Positions 55,051 through 64,000 of a stretch of DNA of 64,000 nucleotides are shown piece by piece. This DNA comes from Gautieria morchelliformis. Its lineage: Eukaryota; Basidiomycota; Agaricomycetes; Gomphales; Gomphaceae. The position numbers and the translations under genes are program-made. The notes beneath the pieces were generated by a model. The model was not told the origin of the DNA. It saw only the letters and a program-made list of their open reading frames with translations, and did no database searches. How positions within the stretch are numbered: the stretch's first letter is position 1; each line of letters opens with the position of its first letter. Location: contig WHVA01000264.1 of the NCBI GenBank assembly GCA_015179125.1, positions 62,001-126,000 on the forward strand, written 5' to 3'.

Positions 55051-58012
55051 GCCAAACACCGAAGTTGCTCTACCGCCTGCAATACTTCTGAGCTGGTATA
55101 TACGGGACTTATGGGATTGAGAGCAATTGGTTGCGTTGTATTGAAGGTGATAGGATATCACAAGCACTTTGGACATGTGATTCTCGCGCGGCGACATATT
55201 GAGTTGTTGGATTCTGCCCCATTTTGGAGCAGGCATGATCGAGTTGGTCATCAACGTGCGATGGAGATCGGAGCCGACAAATGGCTACAGATCTCGGGAT
55301 CGCTGGTGATCGCGGAGGTCCCGTTATCGGCCCTGACTCCTGATTGACAAATATAGCGTTGTGGCTGTGATGTTGTTTATATCTGGAAGGCAATGCCTCC
55401 CCAAAATGCGTCAGGCACCAGGAGGTAGACGGCCCTGATCCTCTCTGGGGGGCCCGAGATCCGAGGGCAAGCGAGCAAGGCCGGGAGGGCTAAATCAAGG
55501 CAAACATGCGCCACAATGATAAGAACACCGGTCTGAAAGCGTCTTTGCGTGTGTTCCTCTGAGAGCCAGTGTGGAGCGGGCTGAATGTACGCGTCACCCC
55601 GGCATGACGCGTCGGGCTACGGCACATGGTCAGCTCTGCATGATTACTGTCATATCCGTGCTCGACGGGATACCCGATAACAGACGTTAACTGGGTTATC
55701 GTCGTTGATGATCACTCGAAGCGCGGATATGCATACCTTCGATATCCCTCGCGTAACATCTTGCTAGTATCCTATGTTCATGGGGAGCAGGCGAAGATCC
55801 GGGGTGGGGTATGCCCCGCCGCAGGGTCCCGATGAGACGATTCTAGCAATAGACAATCAGAAGGGGGCACATCTGTTCGAACCTGGACGTGGGTGCCCCA
55901 TGTGTGCGTTATGAGAAAACAGGGGCAACCCTGGCACATGAAGAGAGAGGCTTCCATCTCTGAGGCAGAGTCGGCGCAGCCACTTAGCCCCATGCGTCAT
56001 GCTGTGGTCGCAACAACATCATGCTGGCGACATGCCAGGCGTCGCTAGGGATACGGCCCGTCCGCGTCAACGCTTGTCAGCCACATAGACAGTCTGACAA
56101 CCAGAGTGTACATGATGGACACTGATGGACACCGGGATCATATGGCATGTCCCGAACAGGCATCGCGAGTCGAGTCGGATCCGAGGATATACATGCCAAC
56201 CAGCGCTGGAGCAGGGCGAATGTGATGATCGTTTTTCAATTGCAAATGATAAGTCCCAGCTAAGTCCACGTTACCGTCGGGATACTCGTGTATCTGGCGG
56301 CGTAGAGACGCGTCGCGTGAGCACCGTCCACGAGGAGCTATCAGCTTCGGCGTTTGTAATGGCGGTCAGGGTTGCGTCCCACCGTCACGCCACGCGCTGC
56401 TGGCACGCGGTCACGGCTCGACTCAATAAGCCAGGGATGGTCGTTGTGAGCTCGAAGCGCACTACAATCCACTACACGCCCAGATATTCGTCGTTCCTCT
56501 CGGACAGAAGGACTTCCCCACCGAGTAATAACCGCTATAGTCGGAAATCATTCCTAATGATAAGTCAATCCCATCATCAGCCGTCGCGTCCCTCGGACAG
56601 CCAATTTACCAGTGGCATCAACAGCTGAACAACTGCCCGCAGAATCTGAAACCGCTGATCCCGCGCTCGAAGCAGGCGTTGTAGCCGGGTATCACAAGTC
56701 CAGCCAGCCAGGTCGAATCTCCTGGTTCCCCGCGGGGGAGGCTACTCATGCACCGGTGGCAGTGACACGGACGTTTCCTTTCCAGAAACCAGCATGGTAG
56801 CCGCAAAGACTCGCCAGTCAGCGTGGCCGCTGCCGCAAGCACGCCCGACGTCGTCCACGAGAGCTGCGCGGCAGCGGGGGACTATGCGTTTTGCTCAGGC
56901 GACTGCGGCACAGCAGGACGCTTGAGGCAATGCCCTCAAGTGCGCGCATCCATCTTCGTGTCGCGACGTGCCGCAGCTGATCGTACGCAGCGAGGACTGC
57001 ACAATGCTGCGGTGCATGCCCCATGGTTCGCCTCTGTTGGGCTGGAGCATATTCTCTGGCGCTACACCTTGTGCCCATTGTGCTTCTCGCACCACCATCT
57101 CTGACATGTCTATACACCGTGTGTCTCGCATATGACATTCACGCATGAGGTGCTCGGGCACGTCGGATAAACAAAACATCGTGTGTACTCAGGCACTAGG
57201 CCGAATTTCGAGCTTACATGCTCCACGAGCTTCGGAAGCCCGCAAGCCTCGACTAGAGCTCTGACCACGCCGCCATCAAACCACGTCCGCTCCCCCGTGT
57301 CTCGAGACGAGACTTTACATCGCAGACGTCCGCGAGACGAGGCAGCCCGTGCGCGTGATCAGGGTGTACTGCACTCTCCATACGCACCTGAGTCAGGCTG
57401 AGAATTGAGCGAGGAACAGCGGGACAACCTGTGACCGTAGCTATCGATGCGACGGCTGTGTGTGGTTTAGATACAGGTCCTGATAGGGGCACGCTGCCGT
57501 ACAGGCGTGTGGCGCGAAGTTGGCAGGAAGACTTCAAGGTATGCCGATACCGATTCAATCGGATCCTTGCCCAAGCGTTGTTGCTGAAAACGATCTTGGA
57601 GCGGCCTATAAGACACGGCCGTCTTTGCGGGATAGAGCCACGCAGGGAGTGCCCATGAATGTCGACGCGGACGAGGACGCCAGAGGGTGATAGCGGAGGC
57701 AGAGGTGGGCGTGGAAAGGAAGAAGAAGTGTTTGGAGTAGTGTGTGATGTGGAGCGCTCAAGGAAGAGCGCCCAAGAAACCGGTACAAGGTGAAGAGCGA
57801 GGCAGACAGCGTGCTCGCGGGTGTGCTCGACGTGCGCGGCAGCGTCGAGGGTGTGCCCGGGGGCCGTGCCCAGCCCAGCGCGGTCGAGTGTAGATAGCCG
57901 TAGCCTGAGAATTGAGTGACGTTAAATGAAGATTTCCAATCCTGCTTAGCGTCGATCGCCAAATCTGCAGCAGCCAATAATTTTCTCTCCACGACCACCA
58001 CCACCGCGAGCG
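55051..58012. other. Gene-poor 3 kb, nothing recognised
   Basis: I find no conserved motif or convincing splice pattern. ORFs such as 56125-56628 (+) have no recognisable domain and atypical composition. The right edge (57960-58012) is the leader of the Spp1-like gene. Confidence 0.4.
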
Positions 58013-61000
58013 ATGGCCTCGAAACGGATGGCCATCTCGGCGCTGCTCTCTAGCGACGCCGAGCCCTCGCGCTCGTCGCCAGCCCCCCATCCCGGCAGAG
58101 CCCCACCACACCCGCCACCACCCAGCGACGACCCAGAACCGCCCCACAAGCGACAGCGCCATGCTCAGGCCTACAGCCAGCAGTACTACGAGAGCTACAA
58201 CGCCTATCCGTATGCCACCAGCACGCCCAGGACCACAGCGCCAGCCAGCAGCGCGCCGCCAGCCACCGCGTACTACTCCCCGCCACCCAGGCCGTCCCCG
58301 CCCCAGTGGTCGCCGTCCCATGAGCACCGCCACCCGCAGTGGGAGGACCCTCGCCGCTATGTCCCGGCGCCCACCGCCTTTGACTTTGCGAGGCAGCAGC
58401 GCGAGGCGGCTGCCGTGCCCGACGCGCGCCACGACGAGCGCGACGAGCTGCCCGAGCGCCGCAGGCCAGCGACTGGCGAGAGTCTCGTCAGCGTGCTCAC
58501 CGGCCAGATGCGTGCTCGCCAGATGGGCTCCGCGTCCGGTGCAGGGTCGGCGGGTCTGCCTGCGCCGCCGCAGCTCAGGCGGGAGGCCCAGCAACAGCAG
58601 CCCAGCAGTCCCTACGCCGCGCAGCCCGCCCACCCGTATCCTGCGCAGCCCACCACGCCATATACTGCAGAGCCTGTCAATCCGTATCCCGTGCAGCCCG
58701 CCCGTTCTTACCCTATGCCGCCCACAACGTCGCCCCCGGTGCGTCCGCGGGATCTGTCTCCGCTCGTCGTCAGGTCTGCCACCCCACACACGACGCCGCC
58801 CGGGCCCTCCCCAGCCTCCACCTCCGCCCACCCGCCCTCTCTCTCCCCCACACACGCGCATCCGCCGTCGCCCCGTCCGCAGCGCAAACCCTCTCATTCC
58901 CCCACGACCGCACAGCGTCCCCGCCAAGACGCACCCCAGTACTCGCGCCCGAGCGTCTCGCCGTCAACCCCTTATCCGCCACACCCTGTGGCGTACACAT
59001 CCCCTGGCAACTCCCCAACCACCCCGTATCCGCCGCGCCCCGTCGCCCACTTTTCTCCCCGCTCTGCTCCGTCACCAGCACGCTACCGGCCCGTCTCGCC
59101 ATGCATGCAGCCCCTCCCAAAGGCACACTCCCACGCCTCGCCAGGCACACCGCCCACCGCAGCATGCATACCTCCTCCCAGACCGCCCTCGAGTCCGACG
59201 TCGGCTCGTGGTGTTGAGATGCCGTCTCCTGCACCGCCACCTCCTCCCGCTCGCCCGCGCACGCCACCGCCCCAACCTCAAACCCAACCCCAAACCCCCC
59301 CTCAACCCCTGCTCCTGCCTGCACAGCCTACGCCCGTGTTACAGCTGCAGCCGCCCAAAACCAAAATCAGGGACGTGGAGCCAGACGACGAGCGCTCCTT
59401 CGAGGACGAGCTCCTCTCCCTCGTAGATGGAGACGACGTCAAGCCCAAGATCGCACACCCAGCCCCAACTACACCCGTGCCGCAAGCTGCCCCGCCCCGA
59501 AAGTCTTTTCCATCCGGCCGCAAGGCCCCTGGCTCAGCCACAAAAGTGTGTTCTTCGCCCTCTCCCGCCCCCCCAAGCCCGCTGACCACCACGCAACCGA
59601 CCCCGAAGGCGACCCCGAAGCCGCGCGCCCCCAAGGCCTCCAAAGCGAAGGCCGCCGCGGCCGCCGTGCGCCACGTTTCTGGAACCAGCACGCCTGTTCC
59701 GGGTTCCTCCATGCCACCCCCTTCCCCGACGCCGCAGCCCGCGAAACAGATGCCCGCTGTCGCGCGCGCAAAGGGGAAGCTTGCTGGCACGGGGGGCGGC
59801 CGGAAGAAGGGCAGCACGGCGACGCGCTCGCGTTCGCTATCTGTCAAGCCACCTGAGCCGACCCCCGCGCCTGTGGAGGTGGAGATGGTGCAGCAGGACG
59901 ATAGGCTGTATTGCCTGTGTAAGACGCCGTATGAGGAGGAGAAGATCATGATTGCGTGTGATCGGTGCGACGAGTGGTATCATCCGGCATGTGTCGGCAT
60001 GGTCGAGGCCGAGGTCGACTTGGTGGATCAGTTCATTTGTTCGTCGTGTGGCGCACGTGAGTGTCTTAGCGTCCTTTGTCTCGTCTTTTATGTCTTTGCT
60101 TCTTCTTGTCCTCCATTGTCGCTTGCTTTGTCTTCTTCTGTTTCCTTTCCTCGTTAATTAGAGCCACTAATGCCTGAGTATTGACGCGCCATGTCCGACG
60201 CAGAGAATTCCCAACTAAACACGACGTACAAGCCGCGGTGCCACCGCGGTCTGAACTATGTCGTCGAACACGACAAGCTCCCAACGTGCTACAAGCCTGC
60301 GCGGGGCGATTTCTCCAAGTACTGTTCAGACGAGTGCGGCGTCGCGCACATGGCCGCCAAGGTCGCACAGTCGGGCTACACCCATGCGCAGATCTATCCC
60401 GCCGTCAAGAACGCGCGCAGGCGCGAGGGCGTCACCATCGCGCATGGCAAGGCGAAAGCCGGTGCCGACGGCATGGACGTGGACGCCGAGAATGACGAGG
60501 ACGTGGACCCGCGCGCGGCCATATTCATGGCGATGAGGGCCGCGGACGAGCGCGAGATTGCCGAGCTGCAGCGCCGGCTCGACGACGTCACGCGCGTGCG
60601 GGAGGAGAGCGAGCTCACGCGCGAGATCATCCAGAAGCGGCGTCGGCTGCTGGACCTCGCTGAGGCCCGCGCGATGGGGCAGTTCTGCGGGTGGGACAGC
60701 CGTCTTCTCAAGGGTGACAAGGAATGGGCGGCGTGGGTCGATTCGGAGGTGGGGCGCGATGTGCTGGAAGGGGGCAACGGGGACGGCACCGATTTGTGCG
60801 GTGGGCCGGCGGTGTGTCCGCGCCATAAGGGGTGGCAGACCCTCCGCAGTCTTGAAGTGCAGCTGGAGGTTGACTTGAAGGTGCGTGCTGTGGCGTTGGG
60901 TGCCGGTTCGTGCTGAGCACTGACGGATGCTGTAGAGTGCGAGCATCGAGAATCTCATGAAGACGGAGCAAGAGCTTCAGCATCGTATCGACGCCATCGA

Positions 61001-61076
61001 ACCAACTGCTATACCGCCCTCGTTGCAAAGAAAGTGTGAAGGTGGGAAGAAACAGGGGAAGCAGTCTACACGTTGA
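58013..61076 (+). CDS. Spp1-like PHD-finger subunit of the Set1/COMPASS complex
   Basis: Reader subunit of the histone H3K4 methyltransferase complex. Exons 58013-60056, 60204-60880 and 60936-61076 give 953 residues. The first 600 residues are Pro/Ser/Ala-rich and probably unstructured. The PHD finger (about 632-681) has the Cys4-His-Cys3 pattern: YCLCKTPYEEEKIMIACDRC, then WYHPACVGM, then FICSSC. Exon 2 adds the CHRG...KYCSDECG segment seen after the PHD in Spp1 proteins, a charged helix (REIAELQRRLDDVTRVREE), and a C-terminal CGWDSRL...CPRHKGWQ zinc-like motif. It is far longer than yeast Spp1 because of the N-terminal extension. Long ORFs on the opposite strand are GC-driven shadows. Confidence 0.88.
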
Positions 61077-61255
61077 ACAATAACGCCGCCGTTGATTTGC
61101 GTACACGTTCCCATGAATAGTTGTTAGTTGTCACGTTTTCTTGTACGCCTTGCACGTCAAACCAAGTATGAAATCCACCCATGCACTGATGAAGGACGAG
61201 CCATAAGTTACAGCGGTGTCATGCTACATGATACGCTACACCGATGAATGATACG

Positions 61256-61893
61256 CTAGTATCCGTCGCCCTCTCCGCCCTCTCTACAAAAGCCGTGCTG
61301 CTCGTAGAGTACTTTCGCTTTCGAATTCTCCTTCCGTTTGCGGGCTGCCACCTCCTCCTGGTGCAGCGGCCCGATGTGCTGTAGCGGTACGGGCTGCAGC
61401 GGTACTTCGTCCTCTACATCGAGGTCCTAGACAATGTACGTTAACATGAGAGGGGGCAGCTGAGGAGAGATGACACACGATCTCCCCTAAGAGCACAACG
61501 TTCTCTCCGCGAATTAAATACACGCCTTGTCGTACTTCTGCATACGCAGCACCGTGGTGGACACGCTCGACCGTGTCCTCAAGGACGAGATTTGCTGCGC
61601 AGGATACGCAGGTCAGCGTCAGAAGGCCAAGTTAGCCCCCCAGTGGACGTCGGTCGTCCGGGGCGACCAGCTCACCAAATTGGTCGTACGACCTGAGGAC
61701 CCCGAGGAGCTTGCGCCCGTCGCGGAGGACGACGAGCATCTTTTCTTATGCGAATAATGAAACAAAACATGCAAGAGTGCAGCGTTGGGCGGGGGGGCTG
61801 CGACGGGTGGAAAGTGAGGGTTTACATACTGTCCACGCAGTCGACAAGCGAACCCGAGGTCGTAAACGGTATCAGAGAGTCCATCTCTGCCAT
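61256..61893 (-). CDS. LSM1: LSM1, Sm-like protein of the mRNA decay complex
   Basis: Subunit of the cytoplasmic Lsm1-7 ring that promotes decapping of deadenylated mRNA. Exons 61893-61830, 61744-61676, 61594-61479, 61426-61256 give 139 residues. The Sm1 motif (VDKKMLVVLRDGRKLLGVLRS, shown in part) and Sm2 motif (LIRGENVVLLGEI) are both complete. The long C-terminal helix region (HQEEVAARKRKENSKAKVL) is specific to LSM1 among Lsm proteins. It is convergent with the Spp1-like gene, with 179 bp between stop codons. Confidence 0.93.
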
Positions 61894-62091
61894 GCTGAGC
61901 GTCGACCACAACTTTCAGTGTCGACTATTATGGTAAGGTGATTGATGAGGGTGCGGCAGCAAGCAAGAGGAGCGCGGATTGAAATCAGTGATGTATTACC
62001 AAGGATCACGATTTGTACAATTTAGGCAAGCTCATACTACATATATCCTCTCCGGAAATCCAAGCCTTGAAGCTTGAAGCGTTTGTTTGGT

Positions 62092-63637
62092 TTACTCGTC
62101 ATCTTTGGACTCTTCCTCATTCGTACTCTCTTTACCACTATTCTCGTCCTCCGACTGTAGGTCTCGGGTGTCCTCGTCGCCCTCTGCACTCTCTGCAGGT
62201 AAGGGTAGCTGTCCGTCAAGCCGTTTAAAGGCATACTTGCAGACCTGGGGAAGGGTCGAGTCAGAAGATCGCCGGACGCGCCACAAAACCCACCTTGTAT
62301 CCATTCTTGTTGAGGCCACGTTCTAGCCATGCCTGGGACGAATGAACCGTCAGCAGGTCCAGCACTTATAGTAACACGCTCGTACCCTTTCAACTGTATA
62401 CAATCCATCATATCGGTATCTAAACAGATACGGAGCAGTCAGGAGTAATCAGGGCATATAGGTACCGAAGACGCCTCACCCAGAGTCCGGTGCATACGGA
62501 GAATTTAACTTGAAGCCTCTGATTACCCGAACGGGTTTCTTCGTTTCAGAGGATTTCTATAAAGATAGTTAATGTCGCTCGTGAGCATCAAGCATTTGAG
62601 CTTACCTTCAGGGCAGCATTCATAGGGTTATCAAAGGTCTGATCGCAACTCTGGGGAGCTGTTCGCAGCTGTCAAAACACAATCAGTCCGCTGTTCTGCC
62701 AGATACTGCAAGGCTAACATTTTTTGGGTTTGCTTTGGTCCCTTTGAGATCCCGGCCACCTATTCAAAGCGTTGGTCACGAGTATTGGGGAAGGGGCCAA
62801 GGTACTGACCTGATCCAGTATAGGTACTAGACAGAATTCAGTGCTGAGATCTTTCAACGCTCTTCGACTCACAATGCATAACCCAGGTCGACATCGTCAT
62901 CATAGCCTCCAGAGAGAGCAACAGAATATGCGCCATCGATTGCAGAACCAGCAATTCCAGCCACAAATGGCGCATGAATAGCATCTGTGCTGCATGCAGC
63001 TCTGTCGGTTAGAAGTTAATTACAGGCATTGAAGGAGTTAACAGACATGCGGACCTCGTTTCCCACCAGGTTCCCACCTCCACGCCGGGAATGGCCCCGA
63101 ATGTCTTTCTAAACATGCCTATATATCAGTTGTCAAACTTACACCAGAAAGCTCAAGCTCACGGGTTATGCAATCGCTTCCCAAGTCGATTGCCTTCATG
63201 TTCTCGTTCAGAAGCTGTGATTGCGGCCGAGGAAACCAATCGTGGGCCGCGGCTTTTTGCCATAGAAACCTTAGAGGACGTGGTCGACTCGTAAGCTACC
63301 GACTCATTATAGTTTATTCTCTGCGTAGCTGCGCTACGCGTGCTTCGACGCATGGGTGTAGCATCGGAATCGGCAGCAGAAGCTGATTTTATTGACTTTG
63401 CTGGCCGTTGAACTTCCTCTTCAGCTGACGCGCTCGCCTTGCGTTTCTTAGCTTTTACAGATGCGTTTTTCGCTTTCGGTTTGGACTTGGAGGGTACGAG
63501 TGGCGTGTCGAGTCCCAATGAAATGAGGAGCTCTTGGTTCGCCTTCAAAAAAATTTAGCAGCTGTCCAAGTATATCAATAACAGTAATGAGAAATTACCT
63601 TGATGTTGGCTTGCCGTATGGCTTCAAACTCTGACAT
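62092..63637 (-). CDS. SRA/YDG-domain protein, 11 exons
   Basis: Exons: 63637-63599, 63542-63163, 63108-63055, 63001-62873, 62826-62810, 62759-62719, 62668-62606, 62556-62480, 62419-62386, 62332-62294, 62244-62092, giving 341 residues without a stop. The N-terminal 130 residues are Lys/Ser-rich and basic. The SRA domain spans about 138-320: KTFGAIPGVEVGTWWE, HAPFVAGIAG, AYSVALSGGYDDDVDLGYA, YTGSGGRDLKG, QSCDQTFDNPMNAAL, PVRVIRG, YRYDGLYTVE. An acidic tail ends at 62092. SRA domains flip out and read 5-methylcytosine in hemimethylated DNA (UHRF1 in animals). No RING or Tudor is present. A link to methylation of the many local transposons is inference. Confidence 0.92.
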
Positions 63638-63881
63638 GATGTGCAAGGAAGAGAGCGGGACCAAAATAGACTCAAGCTCGCCCGATCGCGGAACCAACTC
63701 CGCCCAACCCTCACAGTGAGACCACTTTCGTTCACGAAATTGCCGGGAAAATTTCCCCTCGCCGTCACAGGCGATGGAGGATGAACAACAGTGGTGCGCT
63801 ATTCGGTTTATTCTGTCTGGCAGCTTTTGACGTAGGTGTTAGGCAAAGTCTTCTTGACGAACAGACCGGTGACTTTGGATT
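63638..63881. promoter_or_regulatory. Short divergent promoter region
   Basis: Only about 140-240 bp separate the SRA gene start (63637, - strand) from the next + strand gene, so the two probably share a bidirectional promoter. An ATG at 63775 opens MEDEQQWCAIRFILSGSF and then stops; it could be a first exon of the + strand gene with an unresolved intron. Confidence 0.4.
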
Positions 63882-64000
63882 ATGCGCCACATTCGGGCTG
63901 CTGCTGAGCTCAACTTCACAGCGTTGTTTAGAAAGACTACTCAAAAGAACACCGACCTTGGGGCGCGCGTGCTTGAGCTCGAACGGGAACTAGCCGTGTG
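63882..64000 (+). CDS. Unidentified gene, 5' end only
   Basis: An open frame from ATG 63882 reads MRHIRAAAELNFTALFRKTT and continues QKNTDLGARVLELEREL to the window edge, with a heptad-like leucine pattern. I do not recognise the family. The frame may begin earlier by splicing from the 63775 ATG. Function unknown. Confidence 0.4.
   Translation, partial: MRHIRAAAELNFTALFRKTTQKNTDLGARVLELERELAV

Noticed and set aside
56125-56628. 167-codon + strand ORF
   Set aside because: No recognisable motif, no homologue in the window, and composition like the surrounding non-coding DNA.
57758-58927. 389-codon - strand ORF opposite the Spp1-like gene
   Set aside because: GC-rich shadow of a Pro/Ala-rich coding strand; Arg/Gly-rich with no motif.

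Overview
This is genomic DNA of a filamentous basidiomycete, most probably an Agaricomycete. The host genes are cut by many 45-60 nt GT-AG introns. One gene family is the basidiomycete DUF6533 membrane-protein type. The rest of the window is packed with Ty1/copia and Ty3/gypsy LTR retrotransposons. Most host genes here are split into short exons; I rebuilt them by reading frame, splice signals and family motifs, so exon maps are predictions without transcript support.

Region 1 (1-10657) is the 3' part of a chromodomain-bearing Ty3/gypsy element (copy A). Its pol is interrupted by a lone LTR of a second gypsy family (family B), and that LTR is itself split by a young, intact copia element (copia C, 148-5406). 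Downstream of pol, copy A carries an extra unrecognised gene, ORF3.

Region 2 (10658-28834) is a nest. A decayed family-B-like gypsy (E) holds copia F (11107-27736). F in turn holds two 1.27 kb LTR-like copies (G1, G2) and a second copy (D, 16344-25396) of the ORF3-bearing gypsy. Removing each insert with one target-site duplication restores the host reading frame. This fixes the order of events.

Region 3 (29167-37826) is a host gene island: pectin methylesterase, dienelactone hydrolase, translation elongation factor 1-alpha (with a one-base frameshift) and a PSK1/PASK-type kinase. Only the hydrolase is on the + strand.

Region 4 (38380-43736) is mobile-element debris: an ORF3-like fragment, a LINE tail, and a rearranged family-B gypsy with an inverted segment and another solo LTR (H).

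Region 5 (43737-52796) is a tandem array of four DUF6533 genes on the - strand; the outermost one is cut off by the gypsy.

Region 6 (54252-64000) holds a GFA-domain gene, a gene-poor 3 kb, then a compact set of nuclear and RNA genes: a Spp1-like PHD subunit of COMPASS, LSM1, an SRA-domain (methyl-cytosine reader type) gene, and the start of an unidentified gene.

The most novel items are the conserved ORF3 of the chromodomain gypsy, and a spliceosomal-type intron kept in the gag-position ORF of the other gypsy family, whose protein also carries a Zn2Cys6-like cysteine cluster.
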